This document shows positions 1 to 6,129 of a stretch of DNA of 8,894 nucleotides, piece after piece (positions within the stretch are counted from its first letter, which is position 1; every line of letters begins with the position of its first letter). The position numbers were made by a program, and so were the translations under genes. The notes below the pieces were generated by a model that did not search any database, had not been told where the DNA came from, and saw only the letters and a program-made list of their open reading frames with translations. Location: contig QIEW01000475.1 of assembly GCA_003230535.1 (NCBI GenBank), forward strand, positions 1 to 8,894. The letters run 5' to 3'. Source of the stretch: a bacterium (GTDB taxonomy: Bacteria > SZUA-182 > SZUA-191).

Positions 1-1036
1 CTACGGGATCGTCTATTTTGAGTTTTTTGTCGATGAACTCCACCGAAAACACTACCACAACTCCCGCCAGCAGACCGATTATGATGGCGCTCCCCGGAGA
101 AACACTGGCGCAGCCGGCGGTGATGGCTACCAGACCGGCCAGCGCGCCGTTTAAGGTCATACTGGTGTCCGGTTTGCCGAACTGGAACCAGATGGTGATC
201 ATGGCGCTGACGGCTCCGGCGGCGGCGGCTAAGTTGGTAGTCACCGCGATGGTTGCGATACTCAGGTTGGTGCCTGCGGTGGTGCTGCCTGGGTTAAACC
301 CAAACCAGCCGAACCACAGGATGAACACTCCCAGGGCGGCCAGGGGGATATTGTGCCCCGGAATAGCCCGGGCTTCCCCGTTACCGTTATATTTCCCGTA
401 ACGGGCCCCCAGCACCGTAGCCCCGGCGAAGGAGGCCCAACCGCCTACCGAGTGCACTACCGTGGAACCTGCAAAATCCACCAGCCCTAAGCTGGAGAGC
501 CAGCCGCCGCCCCATATCCAGTGGCCCACCACCGGATAAATCAGGGCTGAGATCACCGCGCTGTAAATTAAATAGGAGATAAACTTGGTCCGCTCGGCCA
601 TGGCTCCGGAGACAATCGTAGCCGCCGTAGCCGCAAACACCACCTGGAACATCCAAAAAGCGTACTGCCATAACCCGTCGGCAGTAGCCGGATTGCCGGC
701 GCTTAAGAAAAAACCGTCTGATCCGAACAACCCCAGCTTATCGGCCCCGAACATAATCCCAAAACCTACCAGCCAGTAAGCTAATGATCCCACACAAAAA
801 TCCATCAGGTTCTTCATCATGATATTACCCGCATTCTTGGCCCGGGTAAAACCAGCCTCCACCATCGCAAACCCGGCCTGCATGAAGAACACCAAAAAGG
901 CGGCCACCAGTATCCACACCGTATCAATAGCCACGGCATTACCGGCAGCGGTGGCCTCCCCGGCAAAGGCCGGTAATACTAGGCCGGGAACTAGCAGACA
1001 TGCCAGAAAAACCTTACTGCACAGCTTAATTCGCAT
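1..1036 (-). CDS. amt: Ammonium transporter, Amt/MEP/Rh family (3' end outside window)
   Basis: This encodes an inner-membrane ammonium channel; 345 codons are visible and the gene continues past the left edge. The start is the ATG at 1036, with AAGGAG 8 nt upstream. Residues 1-25 look like a cleavable signal peptide (ending LPAFA), as in AmtB. Successive hydrophobic segments follow. Family landmarks are visible: FQVVFAATAATIVSGAMAER (residues 130-149), with the first gate Phe region; GHWIWGGGWL (171-180); DFAGSTVVHSVGGW (187-200), whose His195 corresponds to the first pore histidine of the twin-His pair; and WFGWFGFNPGS, with the second Phe gate. The second pore histidine would lie beyond the window. 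The putative outer-membrane protein gene lies upstream on the same strand, separated by one copy of the 162-bp repeat. No glnB/glnK is visible; it could lie off the left edge. The family call is secure. Confidence 0.97.
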   Translation of the reverse strand, partial: MRIKLCSKVFLACLLVPGLVLPAFAGEATAAGNAVAIDTVWILVAAFLVFFMQAGFAMVEAGFTRAKNAGNIMMKNLMDFCVGSLAYWLVGFGIMFGADKLGLFGSDGFFLSAGNPATADGLWQYAFWMFQVVFAATAATIVSGAMAERTKFISYLIYSAVISALIYPVVGHWIWGGGWLSSLGLVDFAGSTVVHSVGGWASFAGATVLGARYGKYNGNGEARAIPGHNIPLAALGVFILWFGWFGFNPGSTTAGTNLSIATIAVTTNLAAAAGAVSAMITIWFQFGKPDTSMTLNGALAGLVAITAGCASVSPGSAIIIGLLAGVVVVFSVEFIDKKLKIDDPV

Positions 1037-1057
1037 ATTTATTTCTCCTTATCTTAG

Positions 1058-1220
1058 CCCGGATTATTCATAAATTCACGGTAAACATTAATGATGTTAT
1101 TTGAATACAAGTGCTTATAGCATAACGGTCAAAAAACAAATTTTTCATACAAATTACCGAAAACTTCCGCTGTGGAAGCGACCAACTCCGAGCGTGTTTA
1201 TGATCCCGAATTTATTCGGG
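1058..1220 (+). repeat. Copy 1 of the ~162-bp structured interspersed repeat
   Basis: The left end is CCCGGATTATTCATAAAT and the right end is the palindrome CCCGAATTTATTCGGG (1205-1220). It is flanked by TTAG at 1054-1057 and TTAG at 1221-1224. Internal hairpins are AACATT/GATGTT (1084-1089 / 1093-1098) and TTAT/ATAA (1115-1118 / 1122-1125). The stem III region (CTTCCG...) is degenerate here, but a local CTTCC/GGAAG hairpin replaces it. The copy fills most of the gap between the outer-membrane protein gene and amt. It ends exactly at the stop codon of the former and lies 22 nt upstream of the amt start, antisense to both genes. Strand is arbitrary and follows the shared orientation of the four copies. 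Confidence 0.9.
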
Positions 1221-1976
1221 TTAGAAGTTGATATCCGTTTGTACAGTTACTGTATCCTTACCCCAGTCATTCTCATTGAAAAAAACATACCCCAGGATCA
1301 CACTCACATTATCCGAAAAGGACCAAGCCACCCCGGTTCCCAGCGCGCCAAAGATGTTATCTCCCCCCTGATAGTCCACCGCCACCCACAACTTATCAGA
1401 AATCTCGGTAATAGTGCGGTCCCAGGAGAGTAAAATCCCATCATTATCTTTCTTTCCCTCAGAGTCCACCAACACATCGTCATTGCCCACGTAATAGCCA
1501 ACCGAGAGGCGGCCCAGATAAGGGATCGTCCTGGCCACCAGACCATAGACGATGTTGTAGTCCGTAGGCCCGTCTTTGTCCTCATCGGTCTCATCGGTTT
1601 CGGTGCCGAAGAAATAGCCGCCTACGGCTATGGCGGGGGAATATTGGAACAGGGCGTCCTCGGGGGTAGCCAGTTTGGCATTAAAATATAGCGGGTCATC
1701 GCTGGGCTCTATGAGATCAACACCCACCTCCAGATTTACCTTCTCAAAGGGGAGCGCCCCCGCGGTCAGCCCAAAGTCGGTAGCAAAGTCATAGGCTCCA
1801 TCTTCCTCTTCACGGAAGATGGTGGTGTAGTTGTCTATCCCCAGGTGAAATGTGCCAAATTCCTGCACATCGGTAGAGGGAATCCATATCTGAGTAGATG
1901 GGGTGGCAAAAGCGTTACCGGTTACCACTAACAATAAAATGGCGCCCAAACAAACTACTTTGAATTTCTCCTTCAT
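1221..1976 (-). CDS. Putative outer-membrane beta-barrel protein encoded upstream of amt
   Basis: I do not recognise a named family. The 251-residue product has a clear Sec signal peptide (basic start MKEKFK, hydrophobic core, AFA cleavage site near residue 24). The mature part has many short alternating polar/hydrophobic stretches rich in Tyr, Gly, Val and Phe, with acidic loops such as GTETDETDEDKDG. The last residue is Phe, matching the C-terminal signature of outer-membrane barrels. Two ATGs lie in tandem at 1979 and 1976; the second is preferred because GGAGG (1982-1986) is then 5 nt upstream rather than 2. Its position just upstream of amt on the same strand suggests co-expression and a possible role in passage of small nitrogen compounds across the outer membrane, but that is inference. 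The stop codon TAA abuts repeat copy 1. Confidence 0.8.
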   Translation of the reverse strand: MKEKFKVVCLGAILLLVVTGNAFATPSTQIWIPSTDVQEFGTFHLGIDNYTTIFREEEDGAYDFATDFGLTAGALPFEKVNLEVGVDLIEPSDDPLYFNAKLATPEDALFQYSPAIAVGGYFFGTETDETDEDKDGPTDYNIVYGLVARTIPYLGRLSVGYYVGNDDVLVDSEGKKDNDGILLSWDRTITEISDKLWVAVDYQGGDNIFGALGTGVAWSFSDNVSVILGYVFFNENDWGKDTVTVQTDINF

Positions 1977-2424
1977 CATCTCCTCCTGTTTTAAAATTGT
2001 TTCGACACAAATAACAGATGCGCTATATTTTAAGCGCCTCCTCCTTAATCCGCCTCCTTTCCTAACAACTTTTGAAATAGAGTTTACCCCTCTTGTATTT
2101 CCAGAGAATTTCCGGCAAGTTAAATTTTCATTAACAAATTAGAAGGTGACGCGCCGGGGTTTAATCTAAAACGGGGGAACGCCCTGATCTTGCAATATAA
2201 TGTAAGCTGATAGCACGTTATAGCTGATGCAATCGTAAAAAGTCCCGGGTGTTATTGCGAGGCGGGTTTATCGCCGAAGCAATCCCATTGATTTGTAATG
2301 AAATTTGAGATTGCTTCGCTTCGCTCGCAATGACAAAAATCGGCACGAAACCATCATACATGGTTTTCTATATTTTTATGTTGACTTATTTAGCTGGATT
2401 TGGTATTCAAATTATACAATTTAC
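1977..2424. other. Divergent intergenic region between the amt unit and the cobalamin riboswitch
   Basis: These roughly 450 bases must hold the minus-strand promoter for the outer-membrane protein/amt unit and the plus-strand promoter for the riboswitch leader. On the minus strand, two extra purine-rich Shine-Dalgarno-like runs (near 2040-2062) have no start codon at suitable distance. A GCGCT/AGCGC inverted repeat lies near 2020-2037. I looked for a sigma-54 (-24/-12) promoter, which would fit nitrogen control, and found no convincing match. The only other recognisable structure is the palindromic repeat at 2251-2334. I see no credible gene. Confidence 0.6.
2251..2334. repeat. Palindromic interspersed repeat of the TTGCGAG...GAAGCAATC type
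   Basis: The left arm (2251-2286) contains GTTATTGCGAGGCG and GAAGCAATCCC; the right arm (2307-2334) contains GAGATTGCTTCG and CTCGCAATGAC. The arms are largely reverse complements, so a transcript could fold into a long interrupted hairpin. From memory, repeats with this core are scattered in multiple copies through many bacterial genomes. A degenerate relative is present at 4384-4424. Confidence 0.75.
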
Positions 2425-2599
2425 TTATACAGGCGCTCCTGGAGAGGGGCGTAATAGGGAAACCCGTGAGAGTCGGGTGCGGTCCCGCCGCTGTATCTGG
2501 GGACGAAACCTGCCGTAGGGAACCACTGCTCAGCTTAAGCTGAATGGGAAGGTGGCGGGGAGTAGGATGATCCAGGAGCCAGAAGACCTGCCTGTATGA
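2425..2599 (+). promoter_or_regulatory. Cobalamin (adenosylcobalamin) riboswitch aptamer
   Basis: The aptamer core is intact. It has a GTGAGAGTC segment followed by GGTGCGGTCCCGCCGCTGTA (2476-2495), a CCACTG segment (2523-2528), GGGAAGGTGG (2546-2555), AGTAGGATGATCCAGGAGCC (2561-2580) and the B12-box sequence AGCCAGAAGACCTGCC (2577-2592). The closing stem P1 is visible: ATACAGGC at 2427-2434 pairs with GCCTGTAT at 2590-2597, extendable to 2425/2599 with a G-U pair. Known riboswitches of this class turn down B12 synthesis and cobalt/B12 transport genes when cobalamin binds. The downstream gene is cbiM, which fits. The terminator-based expression platform is listed separately. Confidence 0.96.
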
Positions 2600-2600
2600 T

Positions 2601-2662
2601 GCGCCGCTATATTCTCGATGGCAAAGAGGCAGCGGCCAGGCCTAAGGGATATCCTTAGGCTT
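2601..2662 (+). promoter_or_regulatory. Accessory hairpins between B12 aptamer and terminator
   Basis: Two hairpins follow the aptamer. The first pairs GCCGCT (2603-2608) with AGCGGC (2631-2636) and may be the P13 hairpin that docks onto the aptamer. The second is GCCTAAGG (2640-2647) with CCTTAGGC (2653-2660) around a GATAT loop. The heptamer ATCCTTA occurs in this hairpin (2651-2657) and again in the 5' arm of the terminator (2687-2693). The strand CTAAGGGAT could therefore pair with either one. An antiterminator role is inference. Confidence 0.55.
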
Positions 2663-2685
2663 AAAGGGTGAAGATAGCTGGGTGC

Positions 2686-2736
2686 AATCCTTAAATACTC
2701 CATTATGAAAGGAGGTGTTTAAGGATTTTTTGTTTT
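2686..2736 (+). terminator. Intrinsic terminator, expression platform of the B12 riboswitch
   Basis: The 5' arm AATCCTTAAATACTCC (2686-2701) pairs with the 3' arm GGAGGTGTTTAAGGATT (2711-2727), with one bulged base, around a 9-nt loop. A T-rich run follows immediately (2726-2737). It lies about 60 nt before the cbiM start, so ligand-dependent transcription attenuation is the natural reading. The 3' arm holds a perfect Shine-Dalgarno-like AAAGGAGGTG, but no start codon follows at usable distance. Confidence 0.88.
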
Positions 2737-2739
2737 TAG

Positions 2740-2751
2740 CCCGAATAATTC
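2740..2751. repeat. Possible solo terminus of the 162-bp repeat
   Basis: CCCGAATAATTC is identical to the first 12 bases of the reverse complement of the right end of repeat copies 2 and 3. It is preceded by TTAG (2736-2739), the same tetranucleotide that flanks copy 1. It could be a relic of an element end or a chance match, since it is short. Confidence 0.35.
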
Positions 2752-2797
2752 TATAATGATAATCGAAAAAATAGTAGATTTGGGAGGGAATTATAAA

Positions 2798-3553
2798 ATG
2801 AATAGAACCGTCAAGGCAATTTTAATATGGGGAGTATTCTGCCTGACATGTCTGGGCTTTTCTGATACGGCTTGGGCGATGCATATCTCTGAGGGGATCC
2901 TTCCCCTGCCCTGGGCTGGACTATGGACGGCTCTAGCCCTGCCGTTTGTTATCTGGGGAGGATGGATCTTAAGCCGCAATAGCGACACTACCTATCGGAT
3001 GACCGTGGCTATGGTCGGGGCGGTAGTCTTCCTCGTCTCTTGCATGCCGATACCGGTACCTACCGCCGGAACGTGTTCCCATCCCTGCGGCACAGGTATA
3101 TCCGCCATTCTTATCGGTCCGGTGATGAGCATTTTCGTAACTTCCATTGCTCTATTCCTCCAGGCCATGTTCATGGCTCACGGGGGGCTGACAACCTGGG
3201 GAGCGGATATAACCTCGATGGGAATTATGGGATCATTCGCCGGTATCCTAGCTTTTCGGGGACTGCGCGCTGTCAGAGCGCCGTTGTTTTGGGCTGGTTT
3301 TGCCGCCGGTTTTGCAGCTGATTGGGCTACCTATATAACAACTTCTCTGGAACTCTCCTCAGCCTTACATGGGAGCCAGGCCTTTGGCGCGGCGTTCATG
3401 GCCATTTTGACCGCTTTTGTTCCCACCCAATTGCCGCTAAGTATCTTGGAAGGTTTTATGACTGGCGGAGCGTTGATGCTGGTGGCCCAAAAGAGACCGG
3501 ATATTCTGGTTTATTTTGGTGTCCTGGAAGCTGAACCAACCTTAAATTCCTAA
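2798..3553 (+). CDS. cbiM: CbiM, substrate-specificity membrane component of an ECF-type cobalt transporter
   Basis: This is the membrane S-component that captures Co2+ in energy-coupling-factor cobalt uptake. The start is ATG 2798 (251 aa), preceded by GGGAGG at 2782-2787. An in-frame ATG at 2756 would add 14 residues ahead of the signal peptide and has no ribosome binding site. Residues 1-27 form a signal peptide ending AWA; cleavage exposes MHISEG, and the CbiM/NikM family is known to use this free N-terminal Met-His for metal binding. The second conserved metal-site region, PIPVPTAGTCSHPCGTG (residues 84-100, His95), is present, as is AHGGLTTWGADITSMGIMG. Several hydrophobic helices follow. 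The gene is under the cobalamin riboswitch. No cbiN, cbiQ or cbiO follows; repeat copy 2 and yajQ come next. Confidence 0.95.
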   Translation: MNRTVKAILIWGVFCLTCLGFSDTAWAMHISEGILPLPWAGLWTALALPFVIWGGWILSRNSDTTYRMTVAMVGAVVFLVSCMPIPVPTAGTCSHPCGTGISAILIGPVMSIFVTSIALFLQAMFMAHGGLTTWGADITSMGIMGSFAGILAFRGLRAVRAPLFWAGFAAGFAADWATYITTSLELSSALHGSQAFGAAFMAILTAFVPTQLPLSILEGFMTGGALMLVAQKRPDILVYFGVLEAEPTLNS

Positions 3554-3676
3554 AGCAGAGGTTCAGACTATCGGTCAAAGAAGTGATTACTCCCTATAGG
3601 GACAAATCAATGCGTTAAGCTATGCAGGTGGTAAATATGGGATAAAATACATGAATTTCAGAATTTAGGTTACTAA
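3554..3676. other. Gap after cbiM, no recognised content
   Basis: Together with repeat copy 2, this fills the 324-nt space between cbiM and yajQ. I see no gene, no convincing intrinsic terminator and no cbiN remnant in it. It ends in ACTAA (3672-3676), repeated on the far side of the repeat copy. Confidence 0.6.
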
Positions 3677-3838
3677 CCCGGATTATTCATAAATCTGCGG
3701 CAAATATTAATGATATTATTTTAATACAGCTACTTATAGAATAACGGTCAAAAAATAAAATGGCTCATACAAATTGTCGAAAACTCCTGCTGTTGAAGCG
3801 ACCAACGGGAGCGTGTTTATGATCCCGAATTATTCGGG
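3677..3838 (+). repeat. Copy 2 of the ~162-bp structured interspersed repeat
   Basis: It has the left end CCCGGATTATTCATAAAT and the right-end palindrome CCCGAATTATTCGGG (3824-3838). The flanks are ACTAA at 3672-3676 and ACTAA at 3839-3843. Hairpin I is AATATT/GATATT (3703-3708 / 3712-3717): both arms have changed relative to copy 1, keeping the pair. Hairpin II is TTAT/ATAA (3734-3737 / 3741-3744). Stem III is CTCCTG/CGGGAG (3784-3789 / 3806-3811), with one G-U pair. The copy ends 39 nt before the yajQ start codon, in the same direction as the gene. Confidence 0.92.
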
Positions 3839-3877
3839 ACTAATATCCATGAATTAATTTTTGCGAGGTGTTAGTTT

Positions 3878-4369
3878 ATGGCAATAGACAGTTCATTTGA
3901 TATCGTTTGCAAAATTGAATTACAATCAGTAAAAAACGCAATCCAACAAACGATGAAAGAGATTCTTCAGCGGTTTGATTTTAAAGGTACAAAAAGTGAA
4001 ATTTCACTTGATGTTCACACCATTATCATTCTTTCAGAGGATGATTGTCGCTTGAAAAGTATAATTGAGATTCTAAAAACTCGTTTGATCAAATGTGGAA
4101 TTTCTTTAAAAGCATTAGATTTTGGCAGGATCGAGTCTGCGGCGCAAGGAATGGTTCGACAAAAGATCAACCTTCAGCAAGGAATTCCAATTGAGAACGC
4201 CAGAAAAATTGTAAAAATTATAAAACAGACCAAACTTAGAGTTCAGGCTCAAATACAAAAGGATCAGGTGCGAGTTAGCGGGAAGAAAAAGGATGATTTA
4301 CAAGCAATAATGACGCTGCTAAAGGAAAAGAAGCCAGACATAGAAATGCAGTTTGTTAATTTCCGTTAG
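3878..4369 (+). CDS. yajQ: YajQ family cyclic-di-GMP/nucleotide-binding protein (UPF0234)
   Basis: The 163-residue product matches the family in length and throughout its sequence: SSFDIVCKIELQSVKNA at the start, RFDFKGT (residues 32-38), the central QGIPIENARKIVKIIK, then KLRVQAQIQKDQVRVSGKKK, DDLQAIMTLL and a C-terminal FVNFR. Members are small two-domain cytoplasmic proteins with an RNA-binding-like fold. Some bind cyclic di-GMP and act as transcriptional co-regulators; the role here is unknown. The start ATG 3878 has GAGGTG (3865-3870) 7 nt upstream. The gene is markedly AT-richer than cbiM, proC or mtnA, with many AAA/ATT codons, which may reflect a different history. It appears to be a single-gene unit, with repeat copy 2 just upstream as its possible leader. 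Confidence 0.95.
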   Translation: MAIDSSFDIVCKIELQSVKNAIQQTMKEILQRFDFKGTKSEISLDVHTIIILSEDDCRLKSIIEILKTRLIKCGISLKALDFGRIESAAQGMVRQKINLQQGIPIENARKIVKIIKQTKLRVQAQIQKDQVRVSGKKKDDLQAIMTLLKEKKPDIEMQFVNFR

Positions 4370-4686
4370 AGGGTTAGAAAAATCATTGCGAGCAAAGGAT
4401 CATAGACCCCGGACGAGGCAATCTTAAATAAGTGATACACTTGTTTTATAACAATATCTAGTGGCTATGTGTGTTTGATAAATCAATGATATACGCCTTT
4501 CTTAAGGGAATATTTGAAAAATTTTCAAAAAACTCTTGATTATGAGGGTAATATTAGATAGAATGAGAGCCCTAATCAGGCGAAAATTAATCTCTGTTAT
4601 CTAAAATTACAAACCAGCCTACCCGACAATAAAATTGTCAACCCGGTCATTCCGTTTAATATCTCAACACATAGGAGGAGGTGGAA
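4370..4686. other. AT-rich intergenic region before speD
   Basis: It contains the degenerate repeat at 4384-4424. An AT-rich palindrome TTTGAAAAATTTTCAAA (4513-4529) lacks a following T-run, so I do not call it a terminator. A perfect inverted repeat GACAAT/ATTGTC sits at 4625-4639, about 45 nt before the speD ribosome binding site. I see no gene. Confidence 0.55.
4384..4424. repeat. Degenerate half copy of the TTGCGAG/GCAATC repeat
   Basis: CATTGCGAGCAAAGGATCAT at 4384-4403 and GAGGCAATC at 4415-4423 resemble the left arm of the palindromic repeat at 2251-2334. The right arm is absent. Confidence 0.4.
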
Positions 4687-5136
4687 ATGAGAAATTTAAG
4701 AGAGTTTGGTTTTGGGCAACACCTGACATTGGATGCTTACGGTTGCCAAAGAGATCAGTTGGAAAGCATGGAACGTATTTATAAGTTTCTGGATGAATGC
4801 CCTGACCAAATATATATGACTAAGATTATGCCTCCCTATGTGTTTAAATATAACGGAATAAAACCGGAAGACTGGGGCGTCTCAGGGTTTGTACTCATTG
4901 CCGAGAGCCATATCAGTATCCACACATTTCCTGAAAAATCCTATCTTTCCCTGGACATTTTCTCATGTAAAGAATTCAATGTCCCCAAAACTATAAAATA
5001 CCTGGAACAATTTTTCTCCCTGGAAAGCTACGAACATCGGCTCCTGAATCGGGGATCGGAATTCCCCAAACGGGTTATGTTGGCCAAGGAGCTGGTAACT
5101 GAAGATCGCCTCCACCTGGTTGGGACAGCGGATTAG
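4687..5136 (+). CDS. speD: S-adenosylmethionine decarboxylase proenzyme (pyruvoyl-dependent, SpeD family)
   Basis: This enzyme converts SAM to decarboxylated SAM, the aminopropyl donor for spermidine synthesis. The proenzyme self-cleaves at a Glu-Ser bond to make a pyruvoyl group. The motif AESHISIHTFPE is present with Ser74 as the predicted pyruvoyl precursor, His79 and Cys94 (in DIFSC). Their spacing equals Ser63, His68 and Cys83 of the Thermotoga enzyme with a constant offset of 11. The 149-aa length is slightly above the usual 120-140 because of a longer stretch before the cleavage site (about residues 44-64). The start ATG 4687 has GGAGG (4674-4678) 8 nt upstream; an in-frame GTG at 4681 is too close to it. 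No speE is in the window. Some SpeD homologues have shifted to arginine or ornithine decarboxylation, so substrate is not certain. Confidence 0.9.
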   Translation: MRNLREFGFGQHLTLDAYGCQRDQLESMERIYKFLDECPDQIYMTKIMPPYVFKYNGIKPEDWGVSGFVLIAESHISIHTFPEKSYLSLDIFSCKEFNVPKTIKYLEQFFSLESYEHRLLNRGSEFPKRVMLAKELVTEDRLHLVGTAD

Positions 5137-5375
5137 GATAACAAACAGATATGTCTTCTCTATAAAGAAGGTCTGTAATGATGGCAGAGGTGATATTCAG
5201 ATCATCTTTTTGTTATTTGTCGATGGATAATGGCAGCATCCAGGGTTACAAATTCCAGTTGCCGCGGATAGAATGCTGCGGTATATGTAGCCGCCCCCCC
5301 GCAACGATAACTGGGATAGCGTGTCCATTGTTGTTTCTGATAGTAGCATCAGTAACGGAGCTAGGTTATCTCACC
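5137..5375. other. Leader region ahead of yggS
   Basis: An open frame extends upstream of yggS from 5178, but its translation has no resemblance to the family, so I treat this as non-coding. Two inverted repeats are visible. One pairs CAGA..CTTC with GAAG..TCTG around 5147-5175, just after speD, with no T-run. The other pairs GCAGCAT (5233-5239) with ATGCTGC (5273-5279). Confidence 0.45.
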
Positions 5376-6074
5376 ATGGTAGATATTGCCGCCAATCTTG
5401 CCCAGGTAAGAGAAAAAATTGAGGCTGCCGCTGACAGAGCCGGTCGCCCGCTGGAAGAGATAAAACTGGTGGCGGTATCCAAGACCATCGCACTCCCCCA
5501 AATAGAGAAAGCTCTTCCTGCCGGAATAGAAATTTTAGGAGAAAATAAAGTCCAGGAGGCAAAGGCCAAACATGCGGCAATCGGCCGTCAGGTGGAATGG
5601 CATCTGCTTGGTCATCTTCAGACCAATAAAGTAAAAGATGCCGCGGCTATCTTTGATCTTATTCATTCCATGGACAGTCTCCGCCTGGCCCGGGAAATAG
5701 ATAAGCGCGCCGCCCAGGCAGGTAAGACCATATCGGTATTGCTGGAGATAAATCTAGCCGGTGAAGAAACAAAATCCGGAATTTCACCGGAAAAGCTGCC
5801 GTACTTCTTAGACGAACTAGCTCCTTTCCCTTATATTTCAGTGCAGGGACTGATGTGTATCCCCCCCTATACCGAAGACCCAAAAGATGTCCGCCCTTAT
5901 TTCAGGCAGTTAACCGAACTATTCCATAAGGTTGAAGCCTGTAAGCCGCCCCAGATAAACATGACTTATCTTTCTATGGGCATGAGCCGTGATTTTGAGA
6001 TCGCCATAGAGGAAGGGGCTAATATGGTACGTATCGGTACCGCCATATTCGGTCCCAGGAAACAGAAGGATTAG
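5376..6074 (+). CDS. yggS: YggS/PLPBP family pyridoxal phosphate homeostasis protein
   Basis: A cytoplasmic PLP-binding protein with an alanine-racemase-like TIM-barrel fold, involved in vitamin B6 and amino-acid homeostasis, without known enzyme activity. From ATG 5376 the product is 232 aa, matching the usual 225-235. The PLP lysine is Lys36 in VAVSK, the same position as in E. coli. Other signatures are GENKVQEA, EWHLLGHLQTNKVK, LMCIPP and the C-terminal LSMGMSRDFEIAIEEG followed by VRIGTAIFG, which binds the phosphate. The ribosome binding site is weak (AGG about 10 nt upstream, GGAG 15 nt upstream). The 66-residue in-frame extension from 5178 is not family-like. It is followed after 55 nt by proC, a recurrent pairing, so yggS, proC and yggT probably form an operon. 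Confidence 0.96.
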   Translation: MVDIAANLAQVREKIEAAADRAGRPLEEIKLVAVSKTIALPQIEKALPAGIEILGENKVQEAKAKHAAIGRQVEWHLLGHLQTNKVKDAAAIFDLIHSMDSLRLAREIDKRAAQAGKTISVLLEINLAGEETKSGISPEKLPYFLDELAPFPYISVQGLMCIPPYTEDPKDVRPYFRQLTELFHKVEACKPPQINMTYLSMGMSRDFEIAIEEGANMVRIGTAIFGPRKQKD

Positions 6075-6129
6075 GGGTTAGTTGCGGCTCCTTGGTCCCC
6101 AGTTCTTAGTTCCTAAATTCAAACGCCAT

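Noticed and set aside
1-779. Plus-strand open frames opposite amt
   Set aside because: They are antisense shadows: the minus frame is a continuous, well-conserved ammonium transporter.
1101-1433. A plus-strand open frame starting in repeat copy 1, suggesting the repeat encodes a peptide
   Set aside because: The equivalent frame has a stop in copy 2 and shifts between copies 1 and 3 through indels; the rest is the antisense of the outer-membrane protein gene.
1977-2424. A sigma-54 promoter for the outer-membrane protein/amt unit
   Set aside because: I looked for GG-N10-GC type elements on the minus strand and found none convincing.
2330-2518. A 62-residue open frame starting upstream of the cobalamin riboswitch
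   Set aside because: It overlaps the riboswitch aptamer, has no family resemblance and no ribosome binding site.
2756-2797. An earlier ATG for cbiM at 2756
   Set aside because: It would put 14 extra residues before the signal peptide and has no Shine-Dalgarno, unlike ATG 2798.
4513-4529. AT-rich palindrome after yajQ as an intrinsic terminator
   Set aside because: It has no GC-rich stem and no following T-run on either strand of note.
4681-4686. GTG 4681 as the speD start
   Set aside because: It overlaps the end of the purine-rich ribosome binding site; ATG 4687 has normal spacing.
5178-5375. An extended yggS start at 5178
   Set aside because: The added 66 residues have no YggS similarity and would push the PLP lysine far from its usual position 36.
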